IMG/VR virus record: IMGVR_UViG_3300025889_000611 | Coordinates: 1 to 30,657 of that record | Source: a virus | Direction: 5' to 3' (one strand) | DNA length: 30,657 nucleotides | Shown: positions 14,416-24,700 of the stretch, piece after piece | Position numbering within the stretch: the stretch's first letter is position 1 | Layout: each line of letters starts with the position of its first letter | Notes under the pieces: generated by a model | Seen by the model: the letters and a program-made list of their open reading frames with translations, nothing else | Told to the model about the DNA's origin: nothing | Databases searched by the model: none | Translations under genes and position numbers: made by a program

Positions 14416-16271
14416 GCACCTTTGATTATTACTTTGGAATAGACGATCATACAGGAAGTGGAAGCGGATATATTCCGCCTATAGCAGACCGTTCGGGAAG
14501 CTACACTGTAATTATGAAAGTCGGAGATACTGTAAATATTCGTACAGAATATGTAGGATCCGACGCAAATGCACAAGAAATACGGTATATTGCAGATCCT
14601 AATAGTAGTAGTACTCAAAATGATCCTGACGCAACAGGCACGCCCGGGCTAGATACTACATGGTCTCTTACAGCAAGTGACAGTACTGATCACTATGCAA
14701 GATGGTATTGGTTTACTAATGCTAATCCAGGCACTACTTTAACTTACCCAGCACAATTATCTATTAGATTATTAATTTTACCAAGTACTTTTGGTTTCAC
14801 AGGAGTACCAAGTTTTATAGGCCCTGGAGGTTCAGAAGAAGTACGTATAAGTGTACCTTCCACTTTAGAGCCTTATTTGGACGGTTCTTTCGATAGCTCT
14901 GCAGACGGGGTACCGGCAGATACAGGAACCGGAAACCCTGAAACATTTTTCTGGAAAATTTCAACAGATCCGGGCGGTGCTAATACTGTAGGGTCCGGAT
15001 TTGTAGACAAATACGGAGAGCTTTCAGGCCCTCAAGATGGAGATATACTAAATATTCAGCCAGAAGAAGATTGTCCTTTTGGCACTTACTATTTATGTCT
15101 TTATCACTATAAAACCACTCATCAATATACTACGAGCGGGGCCACGGCGTCCACAACTGGAGGTAGCGATACTCTAATACAAGCTATTTCTTTTTCTGTT
15201 CAAGATGACCCTCAGATAGCAGTTAAATCAGTACAAAAGCAATCTATAGAAGATTCTCTTGTTCATTTATTTGAATTAACATTGCCCAGCGGAAATATTA
15301 TTTATTTACATAATGGTGTAGATTTTGAAACTGGAACTATTGGAGAAAATATTTATTTTCCAGATGTAAACGGAAGTACTCAAAATCAATACATTGCATT
15401 TCCAATTAATATAAAAGATATAGAAACTACAGGATCTGGAGCGCAAAATCGACCAACTTTACAGATGGCAAACATACCTGTTGTAGTAAATAATAGACAG
15501 TTTAGTTCCGTTTTTAGTGGTGAAAATTATGATGCTGTTGCAGGAGACGAAAATGAAACTACTTTAGATCAAGTCTTTAGAGACGAAGGTCTTTTCGATG
15601 CAACAGACTTACTAACTTGCAGACTTGTATATAGAAGAACTCTGTTAAAGCATACTTATCGAGAGGGAGATGCTGCAACTTTACCCACAGAATACCCAAA
15701 AGCTTTTTACTATTTAGAGCGTGTTGCTTCCGAAGATAATGTATTTGTAAACTATGAATTAATCTCTCCTGCGGATACTGAAGGTGCTTTTTTGCCTGCC
15801 AGAACAGTTGTAGGAAAATACTGCTCTTGGGAATTCCAAGGAGCTTTATCGGGCAGGGGTGGATGCACTGTGCCTAAAAATTCTTTTGGCGTTTGGTGGG
15901 ACGAAGATGATAACATAATCACTACAGATGCGCAAAATGATACAAATATATTGGAATGGACTAATACAAATTATTATTCTATAGGAGCTTTAGTAAGAAA
16001 AGAGCACGGATCCCTAGGGGGTTGGAGATACTATAAGTGTCTATTACCAAATACTAAAAGAGTCCCTGAAACTAATCCTGGATACTGGGTAAGAATAGAT
16101 ACTTGTGGTAAAAGACTATCTTCTTGTAGACGTAGATTTCAAGGTAGAAGAGATGTAATTATATCGAACAATCTTGGATTCGGCGATTCTGTGCCAGACA
16201 ATGACCAGTATTTAAACTCAGCTAAAGTTTTGCCTTTCGGAGGCTTTCCAGGTGCGAAGAAATTTAAGTAA
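14412..16271 (+). CDS. L: Minor tail protein, gpL-like, with long N-terminal extension
   Basis: 619 residues, coupled to the gpM-like gene by ATGA. From about residue 269 it matches the gpL layout: HLFELTLPSGNIIYLHNG, then IYFPDVNG, YIAFPINIKDIETTGSGAQ and NRPTLQMANIPVVV. The C-terminal part carries Cys471, Cys485, Cys565 and Cys572 (C-x13-C and C-x6-C). In lambda gpL, four C-terminal cysteines hold an iron-sulfur cluster in the tail tip, and the C-x6-C pair here has the spacing I recall for lambda. The protein ends LPFGGFPGAKKF, also family-like. Lambda gpL is about 232 residues; the first ~265 residues here, beta-rich and Ser/Thr/Gly-rich, are extra and unrecognised. The symbol is by analogy to lambda. 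Confidence 0.8.
   Translation: MSTFDYYFGIDDHTGSGSGYIPPIADRSGSYTVIMKVGDTVNIRTEYVGSDANAQEIRYIADPNSSSTQNDPDATGTPGLDTTWSLTASDSTDHYARWYWFTNANPGTTLTYPAQLSIRLLILPSTFGFTGVPSFIGPGGSEEVRISVPSTLEPYLDGSFDSSADGVPADTGTGNPETFFWKISTDPGGANTVGSGFVDKYGELSGPQDGDILNIQPEEDCPFGTYYLCLYHYKTTHQYTTSGATASTTGGSDTLIQAISFSVQDDPQIAVKSVQKQSIEDSLVHLFELTLPSGNIIYLHNGVDFETGTIGENIYFPDVNGSTQNQYIAFPINIKDIETTGSGAQNRPTLQMANIPVVVNNRQFSSVFSGENYDAVAGDENETTLDQVFRDEGLFDATDLLTCRLVYRRTLLKHTYREGDAATLPTEYPKAFYYLERVASEDNVFVNYELISPADTEGAFLPARTVVGKYCSWEFQGALSGRGGCTVPKNSFGVWWDEDDNIITTDAQNDTNILEWTNTNYYSIGALVRKEHGSLGGWRYYKCLLPNTKRVPETNPGYWVRIDTCGKRLSSCRRRFQGRRDVIISNNLGFGDSVPDNDQYLNSAKVLPFGGFPGAKKFK
16239..16243 (+). promoter_or_regulatory. Ribosome binding site for the GTG-started JAMM gene
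   Basis: GGAGG lies 8 nt before the GTG at 16252, inside the 3' end of the gpL-like gene. It supports a start that overlaps the upstream gene by 20 nt. No in-frame ATG precedes the metal-binding motif at a sensible place. Confidence 0.7.
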
Positions 16272-16602
16272 TACTATTAAAGATCATTTTACAAAAAATG
16301 AACCAAAAGAAGCCTGCGGAGTTTTAGTTAATAGTAATAGTAAAGTAAAATTTATTGGATGTAAAAATATTTCTCCTAACTTGCAAGACTTTGCCTTTTG
16401 TCCCGACGAATATATAAAAATATTACTAAATAATGAGATATTAGGAATTGTTCATAATCATGTGCAGGAGAAAAACACACCTTCAGAGTATGATATAGAT
16501 AATTGCAATGCTCTTGCAAAACCTTATTATATTTATAGTTATCCGGATATGAAATTAAATATCCTACTACCAAAAATGGAGTTAAAAGAGGTAAACAAAT
16601 GA
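16252..16602 (+). CDS. K: JAB/JAMM metallopeptidase, gpK-like N-terminal domain only
   Basis: 116 residues from a GTG with a GGAGG site. The zinc-binding JAMM signature is complete: an upstream Glu in PKEACGVL, then HNHVQEKNTPSEYD, which fits H-x-H-x7-S-x2-D. In lambda, gpK has this Mov34/JAB domain followed by an NlpC/P60 peptidase domain and is needed for tail tip assembly; here the protein ends right after the JAMM fold, so the NlpC/P60 half is absent. The gene overlaps L by 20 nt and the next gene by ATGA, so it is tightly coupled in the tip cassette. Peptidase activity is likely from intact ligands; the substrate is unknown. Confidence 0.85.
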   Translation: MRRNLSNTIKDHFTKNEPKEACGVLVNSNSKVKFIGCKNISPNLQDFAFCPDEYIKILLNNEILGIVHNHVQEKNTPSEYDIDNCNALAKPYYIYSYPDMKLNILLPKMELKEVNK

Positions 16603-17246
16603 GAAGAGTTATTTTAGAAGGAGAGCTTGGAGAAAAATTCGGCAAGGAGCGCATGCTGAATGTTAAATCTTTTCGAGATATAATAAAATGTTTTCAAGCA
16701 AACTTTGACAACTTTAACGATTATTTACTAGACTGTGATAAAAAACAAATAATGTTTATTTGTAGAGTAAATGGAGTAGCAGTTGATGAAAATGAGTTAA
16801 TAATGAATTATCCAAATGGAGATTTTGTTATAACTCCTGTTCCGGCGGGTGCTCTTTCTTTAGGTGGGCTTTTTAAAGCAATTGTAGGAATTGTTTTAGT
16901 AGTTGTGGGAATTATAACTTTGAATCCAAAAATGATTATTCAAGGTATTGGCTTGTTTATTTCGGGAGTACAAGATATGCTTGCACAAGACCCTTCCGTA
17001 GATGAACGAACAACTAGTCCAGATTATCTCTATGGAGGAACAGAGCAACTAGTTAGAGAAAGAGACCCTATTCCTCTTTGTTATGGAAGAATGCGAATTC
17101 CAGCAAGACCTATAAGTTTCGAAACTCGACAAGAACTTACAAGTATATATTCTCACTATGGAAACCAATACAATACAGATGGAGATAATACTCGTCGTGG
17201 CGGTAGCTATGGAAGTCGTGTTGGCGGAAACTACATAACTAGGTAA
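16599..17246 (+). CDS. I: Tail assembly protein, gpI-like
   Basis: 215 residues between the JAMM protein and the J-like protein, the lambda position of gpI. The N-terminal ~85 residues look like a ubiquitin/ThiS-like beta-grasp domain (RRVILEGELGEKFG...FICRVNGVAVDENELIMNYPNGDFVITPVPAG). A strongly hydrophobic region follows (LGGLFKAIVGIVLVVVGIITLNP, MIIQGIGLFISGVQDML; about residues 85-130), which is typical of this family. The C-terminal part is polar and Gly/Arg/Tyr-rich, with RDPIPLCYGRMRI just before it. gpI helps start the tail tip on J and is not clearly a virion component. Coupling is by ATGA with K. Confidence 0.83.
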   Translation: MRRVILEGELGEKFGKERMLNVKSFRDIIKCFQANFDNFNDYLLDCDKKQIMFICRVNGVAVDENELIMNYPNGDFVITPVPAGALSLGGLFKAIVGIVLVVVGIITLNPKMIIQGIGLFISGVQDMLAQDPSVDERTTSPDYLYGGTEQLVRERDPIPLCYGRMRIPARPISFETRQELTSIYSHYGNQYNTDGDNTRRGGSYGSRVGGNYITR

Positions 17247-17252
17247 TAAATT

Positions 17253-20200
17253 ATGGCGAAAGTAAACAATCTTACTCCAAACTCTCCCGGACTACAAGGT
17301 ATTGGTACTTTTGCTGGAGGAGAGGCACAACATATTTCAGTTACAGATGCCCTTTGTGAAGGCCCTATTTGGGGTCTTGTAGAAGGCGCTGCCTCTGTCT
17401 ATTTCGACAATTCTCCGGTAGAACATTCTAGACTAGTAACTTATCAACCTGATATAGCAGGTGCAGGAATAACCTTTGACGGTACTACAAATGTAGGTGT
17501 AGTTGATGACGGTGTAACTCTTCCGGAAGATACGGGCACTGGTACCCGTATGATTATTGTAGAAGATTATGAACAACTTAATGTACTTATTGGAGGTATT
17601 ACCGAACTCGCAGACGAAGGTTATAGTTTTTCTTTAAGCGGTACAAATTTATCTGCAACAGATCATAATACTACGTACAATCCCCCTACACTAGAAAGAT
17701 ACGCTACTCTTATTATTACTTTAGGCAACCCTTTTGGCCAGAATTTTAAAGTATTAAGTATGGCGGGAGATCATGCTGTAAATTCAAGTACAACTTCTAC
17801 TTTTATTACTAGAGAAAATCCTTTTTTAATGGGGTCCAAAGAAGAGCTCGATGAGGCTATTGCAGCAGGAACAGTAGTATCTGGAACTGTATATTTAACC
17901 GAAAAATATCAAATAGAAGAAGTAGATCCTGTAAATAATACTGTAACTATAACAGGAATACCCCCTGCTGGTTTTTCACTTTTTAGTTTTACGGGAGTTA
18001 GTAATTTTAATTCTCTTCCTGGAGTTACAGGGGGCACTACTACTTTTGATCCTAATCAGCCCGTAGGAAAAATAGATAATTTATATGTACAACAAGTAGT
18101 AGGTTCTATAGATCAGCCTCCTCTTGCTCAAGTTGGTAACGTTGGAGGTTCTATTGCACTTGCTGGAACTGCGCCCTCATCTGCAGAATTAAAGCAAATA
18201 GCTGTCGGTAACTTAGAAGGGTTGCCTGTTATTGATGCATTTCCTGCTAATGATCCAGACTTCGATGTAAGCCAGGTTCCAATTGCGCTTAACGCTGTTG
18301 CTTTTGGCTTAGATACTCTTGCTAGAATTAAAAATTCTGATACTATATCTTTCGATATAGTTTATAATACTGGATTCAATGTATATGGAGGTAATGATGA
18401 TATTACATACCATGATTGCTATGCTTTTTATGGCTGTAAAATTACTTTCAAAGAAGATACAGGTAATGGTCTTGTAGATAAACATACTGTAAATGTTTGG
18501 CCAAATTATATTGTACATAAAGGGCGTAGAACAGGTCCGTTAGTATTTAGTCATATTATTAATATAAAACAATATAGAGAAGCTTACGGAACTTTTGATG
18601 ATTTTACAGTAAAAGTTTGGAGACTTACAAGACAGAAAGGACTGCCTGTTGGACCAAACGGCGGGAATGGCGGTAAAAGTGACAAAAATAAGTGGACTAT
18701 GCAGGCCAGCTCTACAATTGCTAATCTAGGTGCTACAATAGAAGATAACTTATCTTATCCTTATACTGCCATCATAAGCACTGCTTTTAATTCTAGACAG
18801 TTTAAGGAAACTCCAAAAAGAAGTTACGATATTCGTGGAAAAAAAGTAAGAATTCCTACAACATACACACCACGTGAGTATTCAAGCACCGGCCTTGCTC
18901 AGTATAGTGATTTCTGGGATGGTAGCTTTACTAATGATGTATACACTGATAATCCAGCATGGATATTTTATGATCTGGTAACTGACAGAAGATATGGGGC
19001 CGGAAAGTGGATTGAAGAGGGTGATGTAGACATCTATAATTTGTATAGAATTTCAAAATATTGTGACGAACTTGTTCCCGGTAGTGGCGTACAAACAGCT
19101 AATAAATGGCAAGCTTTAGAATTTTATGAAATAAAAGATACAGGTACTTTTACTGCCGCTGAGTGGAATACTATGACGGCTACTACGAATGGTACTCCTG
19201 CTGTAGGGGACATTATTCGTATAGTTAAACCTCCAACTGAAGTTAACCTTTCACTAAATTCTGCAAGAGCAATAAGATATGAGCCAAGATTTAGGATGAA
19301 TCTCTATCTAAGTAGAGCCGAAGCAGTCTATAAAGTACTAAAAGATATGGCGAGCCACTTTACGTCCATTTTGTATTTCATGGATGCACAAGTTACTCTG
19401 CTTCAAGATTCGCCACAAGAGCCTGTATATACATTCAATAAAAGTAATGTAATAAATGGTAAATTTACATATGAAAGTAGCCCTTCGAAAACTCGAGCAA
19501 ACCAAATAATTGTTCAATGGAATGATCCTAAGTCTAATTATGAAATAGTACCTTTAGTATTAGAAGATCCTTCTAATATTGTAAAAGTTGGAAAAACAAT
19601 TACAAAAGAAGTTGTTGCTTTCGGGTGTACTCATGAAAGTCAAGCTTTGCGATATGCTCGATGGAAGCTATGGACGGGACTAAATCAAACACGCTCAGTT
19701 AATTTTGAAACTGCTCTTCAAGGTATATACATTAAACCTGGCGATATTATAAATATACAAGATGCAGATCGCTATGGTGTAATGAAAAGTGGACGTATTG
19801 GAGCAAATCTTGCAACTACAGATACTGTTATTCCCTTAGATAGATATGTAGAGTTTCAAGCAGGGCATACTTATAAAATTAGTCTAATGCATGCTCTTCC
19901 CGGCGCTATTTATGTGGGCTATGAAGATACGGTAACAATAGTAGGAAGTAGTACTTACAAGAAAGGGGAATACATTCCCGAAGCTTATGTTAAATCAGGC
20001 GCAACCTATACTCTACAAGATCTAGATACAGAAGCAAAAGCAAGTAATGCTTTTATAGATGCGGCGGGCACTAAACCTCTTTCTGTAGTATGGAAGAAAT
20101 ATACTCATGTAGACGAGTACGATATTGTAAATCCAGGTACAGGACCATATAATAGTGTTACTTTAAATGCAACTCTTAATCATGAAGTTTTAGCAGGAAG

Positions 20201-21743
20201 TCCTTGGACTTTAAGACAAGAGTCTTTTGGTATAAATGTTTTAGGCTCTAAAAAACTTTATAAAGTATTGAGCGTAAAAGAAAATGCTGCAAATCTTTTT
20301 GGAATTACTGCAGTAGAACACTACAATGAAAAGTTTACTGCCGTAGACACAGATTATGATCTAGGAGTTATTCCTCCTAGTATTTATGAAGAGCAAGAGC
20401 CTGAAGTAATTCCTCCTCCTCGAAATATTACAGTTTTGGCAGAAGGAACTCGAATTCCTGATGACGGAGACTACTCTAAGTTTAGTGTTACTTGGGATCC
20501 TCCTATAAAAGTAGACCCTAACACTCAAGAAGTCACTCCCGGGGCTGACTTTGTTGCAGGCTATGAAGTTGTAGCAGGACCAAATCTATTTCCTTCAGGA
20601 GTATACTCTACTACAACTTCTGAAACAAATATATCTTTTGTAGATGTTGCCTATGGAAACTATGTTGTAAGAGTAAGAACTGTCTCGCCCAACAAAAACT
20701 ACTCGGAATGGGTAGGAGTTAATATTGACTATAATGATAGGCAGATAGGCACTCAAGATATAGAAAGAATTCATGGTATTCCCAAATGGGCCTACTCAAA
20801 TGTTACCGGAGGAATAAAAAATAGTAGTACAACTTATCAAAGTACGGATGAGTTTTACAACTTTAATGGAGTCTACCACGGAGTATATAATAGAGAATTA
20901 AATACTTTTACTCAGCAACAACCAGATGCAGATGAATTTATGATACGACAGTACGCAGGTCCTCGTAGGCATCGTTGGATTTACATCTGGGCAGGAGAAG
21001 TTATAGAAGAATTGTGGCTTGAACCAAATGGTATTCCTCCTACTTTTGAAAGGGCTGGACAAACATATGAATTAGGAAGTTTACAGTTAGCTAACCAAAC
21101 CGGTGGCAGTGTTATGGGGTACTACAATTACTATGCTATCAAAGGCGAGTCTACTATTGGTATTGAAGGATCTGAAGTTTGGACATTTGATTCTTTTCCG
21201 GCAGAACTTTCTAGCTATGGCAATCCTGGTGAATCTGTTACTATTACCGAAGCTTCTGGAAATGGAGTTGTAGATTTAAGTGGAATACCAGATGGGGATG
21301 AAAGAGAGTTATATATAGTTTTTGACGAAAGTGTCCCAAAGATATTTTTGGGTCAATTTGATAGAGATAGTCATGCAGGTGTTGGACCGGGAATATGGAG
21401 AGATATTGGAGATGGAAGCGGTGGAATGGATTTAGCGTATGAGTTAATTACTGGAACCGCGACTCTAACAGCACAAACTCAAAAACTAATAGGAACGGGC
21501 ACTTTATTTACTACTGAGGTCGTAGTGGGTGATAAAATTTCATTAAGCAATGCAACTTCTGCAGCAAATATTTCTTCAAATGGAGTAAGTAATGCAGCAA
21601 AAGTTCTAAATGTTATTTCAGATACTGAGCTAGAACTTGATCGATCTTTCCCTGAAGAAATAAATCTTACTCGAATTTATAGAAATATTTATAGACCAGA
21701 TTATCAAAAAGACGCAGTAATTGCTAGTATAGATAGGACTTAA
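17253..21743 (+). CDS. J: Central tail tip / host specificity protein, gpJ-like
   Basis: 1496 residues. The start carries the J hallmark (GIGTFAGGEAQHISVTDALCEGPIWGLVEGAASVYFDNSPVE). The middle has the conserved tip region with TYTPREYSSTG, SFTNDVYTDNPAWIFYDLVTDRRYGAG, NLYRISKYCDELVP and a FESALQ-like NFETALQGIYIKPGDIINIQD. Residues about 1054-1155 form a fibronectin type III-like domain (PPPRNITV...FSVTWDPP...GNYVVRVRTVSPNKNYSEWV). The C-terminal ~340 residues include a GTGTLFTTEVVVGDKISL module followed by SDTELELDRSF. In lambda, J forms the trimeric tip, and its C-terminus binds the receptor. Only 6 nt separate it from gpI. It has a weak ribosome site; the symbol is by analogy. Confidence 0.92.
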   Translation: MAKVNNLTPNSPGLQGIGTFAGGEAQHISVTDALCEGPIWGLVEGAASVYFDNSPVEHSRLVTYQPDIAGAGITFDGTTNVGVVDDGVTLPEDTGTGTRMIIVEDYEQLNVLIGGITELADEGYSFSLSGTNLSATDHNTTYNPPTLERYATLIITLGNPFGQNFKVLSMAGDHAVNSSTTSTFITRENPFLMGSKEELDEAIAAGTVVSGTVYLTEKYQIEEVDPVNNTVTITGIPPAGFSLFSFTGVSNFNSLPGVTGGTTTFDPNQPVGKIDNLYVQQVVGSIDQPPLAQVGNVGGSIALAGTAPSSAELKQIAVGNLEGLPVIDAFPANDPDFDVSQVPIALNAVAFGLDTLARIKNSDTISFDIVYNTGFNVYGGNDDITYHDCYAFYGCKITFKEDTGNGLVDKHTVNVWPNYIVHKGRRTGPLVFSHIINIKQYREAYGTFDDFTVKVWRLTRQKGLPVGPNGGNGGKSDKNKWTMQASSTIANLGATIEDNLSYPYTAIISTAFNSRQFKETPKRSYDIRGKKVRIPTTYTPREYSSTGLAQYSDFWDGSFTNDVYTDNPAWIFYDLVTDRRYGAGKWIEEGDVDIYNLYRISKYCDELVPGSGVQTANKWQALEFYEIKDTGTFTAAEWNTMTATTNGTPAVGDIIRIVKPPTEVNLSLNSARAIRYEPRFRMNLYLSRAEAVYKVLKDMASHFTSILYFMDAQVTLLQDSPQEPVYTFNKSNVINGKFTYESSPSKTRANQIIVQWNDPKSNYEIVPLVLEDPSNIVKVGKTITKEVVAFGCTHESQALRYARWKLWTGLNQTRSVNFETALQGIYIKPGDIINIQDADRYGVMKSGRIGANLATTDTVIPLDRYVEFQAGHTYKISLMHALPGAIYVGYEDTVTIVGSSTYKKGEYIPEAYVKSGATYTLQDLDTEAKASNAFIDAAGTKPLSVVWKKYTHVDEYDIVNPGTGPYNSVTLNATLNHEVLAGSPWTLRQESFGINVLGSKKLYKVLSVKENAANLFGITAVEHYNEKFTAVDTDYDLGVIPPSIYEEQEPEVIPPPRNITVLAEGTRIPDDGDYSKFSVTWDPPIKVDPNTQEVTPGADFVAGYEVVAGPNLFPSGVYSTTTSETNISFVDVAYGNYVVRVRTVSPNKNYSEWVGVNIDYNDRQIGTQDIERIHGIPKWAYSNVTGGIKNSSTTYQSTDEFYNFNGVYHGVYNRELNTFTQQQPDADEFMIRQYAGPRRHRWIYIWAGEVIEELWLEPNGIPPTFERAGQTYELGSLQLANQTGGSVMGYYNYYAIKGESTIGIEGSEVWTFDSFPAELSSYGNPGESVTITEASGNGVVDLSGIPDGDERELYIVFDESVPKIFLGQFDRDSHAGVGPGIWRDIGDGSGGMDLAYELITGTATLTAQTQKLIGTGTLFTTEVVVGDKISLSNATSAANISSNGVSNAAKVLNVISDTELELDRSFPEEINLTRIYRNIYRPDYQKDAVIASIDRT

Positions 21744-21744
21744 T

Positions 21745-24700
21745 ATGACTACTCCTACAAATCCAATTATAACACAGATTTGGCTTAATACCAGTCCTTA
21801 CAATGGTAACGCAAGTGTTGGGGGCGGCGGAGCCGGTGGCGGAAGTTCCAGCTCAGATACAAATGCGTTTTATACGGTTGAAAATGCACTAAATCAAGGG
21901 GTAGCACTTTATACTGAAAGCGCAGGAATAACAATTCTTGGAGCTGGTAGAATACGTGGAGGAAAAACTGACTACGATGTTGGCCAAGGTTTCTGGTTCG
22001 GAAATGACGATGGGTACCATAAAGTAGCTATTGGTGACCCTGCTGGAGATACTTTTAACTGGGACGGTCTAGAAATTAACTCTAAGATGAATAACTTAGA
22101 GCTTCGTGGCTGGCTTCGTGGTCCGGCAGAATTTGTTATTGACCCTGCTGTACATGATGATAATACTGGACAAGTAATAATAAAAGGTAATTTAGATGTA
22201 GCTGGAGGAACAATCTCTGGCCCAGATACTATTACTATTGATCCTGCAACTGTAGGTGACAACTCAGGATTAGTAGTAATTGCAGGAAACTTACAAGTAG
22301 ACGGAACAACAACTACAATTAACAGTACGGAAATGACTGTTGATGATATTAATATTGTTATCGGAGACGGAGCACCAAATGCAGCAGCCGCAAACGGAGG
22401 AGGAATTACTCTTGATGGTGCAAATGCTACCATTATTTATACTGCTTCAGATGATAAATGGAATCTGAATAAGAGTCTAAAAGTAGATGGAGATATTGAA
22501 GCAACAGGGCAACTAAAAGGACAAACATTAGATATAGGGGATCCTGCTCCTAAAATGACTGTTGCTGCAAATGGAAATATCGACACAGACGGAACTTTAA
22601 ATGTTGACGGAGCCACTACTTTAAATAGCACTTTGGATGTAGACGGTGCCACAAGTTTAAATGATACTTTAGATGTATATGGAGTAGCTCATTTTCACTC
22701 TCATGTTACTGTAGACGGAGGTACTACACTTAACGGAAATATAATTCTTGGGGATCAAACCGCAGATACTATCTACATAAATGCAGAAATAGCAGGACAC
22801 TTAATACCGGATGTAGATAATACAGGCGATATTGGCTCGAGTGCAAAAGAGTGGAGAAATCTATATATAGACGGCACTGGCTATATAGATAGCATTGTTG
22901 GCGACGATCTAAATATTGGAAACGGTAACTTTACTGTAGATTCAGCTGGCAACGTTACTGCAGCCTCTATTGATATTGGAACTAATTTCAATGTTGATGC
23001 AGACGGAAATATTACTGCAAACTCTATTGATACAGGTGAAGGCGGTATTGACGAAAACGGTAATATAACAGGAGTTAGTCTAGACTTAGGAGCTACTCAA
23101 GGTTATATACTAAAACAAGTTAATGCAACAGGCCCCTTGAGCGAAGTAGACCATGTAATATCAGAATTAAATGATGTATCTAATACAGCTCCTACAAACG
23201 ATCAAATACTTCAGTATAAGTCAGCAAGTGGAGAGTATGAGCCGGTAACATTCATACCTGTAATGGCTACTACGGACTTAACAGATGTATCAAATACTAC
23301 AGCCACTGATGATCAAATATTACAATATAATTCTTCAACTAGTAAATACGAGCCTGTAGATCTAGACATTTCTCTTTTAATTGATGTAAATATTACAGAC
23401 CCTGCTGACGGTCACATTCTTGTTTATCAAGAACCAGAAGATGAATGGCAGAATAAAACTAAAACAGGTGCAGGATTTGCAGCAATTGCAGAATCTGGGT
23501 CTTGGGCGGATCTAAGTAATACTCCTACTACTCTTGCAGGCTATAACATAGGATTACTTAGCGGTACTGATATAAAAACAGTAAATAATAATTCTTTAGT
23601 AGGGGCAGGAAATGTCACTATTGACGCAGCAAGTTTAGCAATAGCTTTAAACGATCTTACTGACGTAGGAACAAGTAGCTCAAATATACTTCAAGACGGG
23701 GAAGTCTTGATGTGGGATACGGGCGTAGGAACGGGGCAATGGACAAATCAATTCGTAGACTTTAGTGATTTAGGAAGTACTCCTACTACTTTGGCAGGGT
23801 ATGGTATTACAGATGCTTATACAAAAACTGAGGTTAATAATCTTATTCCTACTGCTTATACAGATGCAGATGTAGATAGTCATCTAAATACAAGTAGTGC
23901 TTTTATTGCATCCTTCTTAATGTGGAATGGCTCAGACTATAGTTGGCAAAGCCCATCATCATATGCTCCCGGAGCATTGGGAAATTTAAGCGATGTTTCT
24001 AGTACTGTAACTTCTGGTGCTAGTGATGAGGATCTTTTAGTATATAATAATACAAATGGTGAATGGGAAAGTATTCCATTTGGTAATTTTTCAATAGGAG
24101 ATTTAAGTGATGTCAGCTCAACTACTCCAAATAGTGGGGACTTTCTTACCTATAGTACCACTGCTAATGCTTGGGTTCCTAGCGCATTTGTACTATCAAA
24201 CTTTAATTTAGATAATCTTGGGGATGTTACTAATACAAGCCCTTCTACAGGTCAAGTACTTCGTTATAACGGCACAAATTATGTAAACTCTCAACTGTCC
24301 TATAATGATTTAAGTAACCTTCCTACTATACCAGCTGCATACACAGATTCTGACGTTGATAGTCACTTAAAAATAAACTCAGCGGCAACAAATCAAGTTC
24401 TTAGTTGGACCGGAACAGATTATGGGTGGGTAGATGCTGATCAAGTAGCGGGCGCAGTAGAACAGCTAAATGATTTAACAGATGTTTCAATAACAACTCT
24501 TTCTGATGGTCTATTCTTACGCTATAGTAGTACAAATACTCAGTGGGAAACAGGAACGGTAGCGTTTAGTGATATTCAATCCAAGCCTACGACCTTAGCA
24601 GGGTATGGTATTACAGATGCTTTTTCGGGCTCTTGGAACGACTTAGCAGATAAGCCTAGTTTTGCAGAAGATTTAGGAGATTTAGGAGACGTTACTACAA

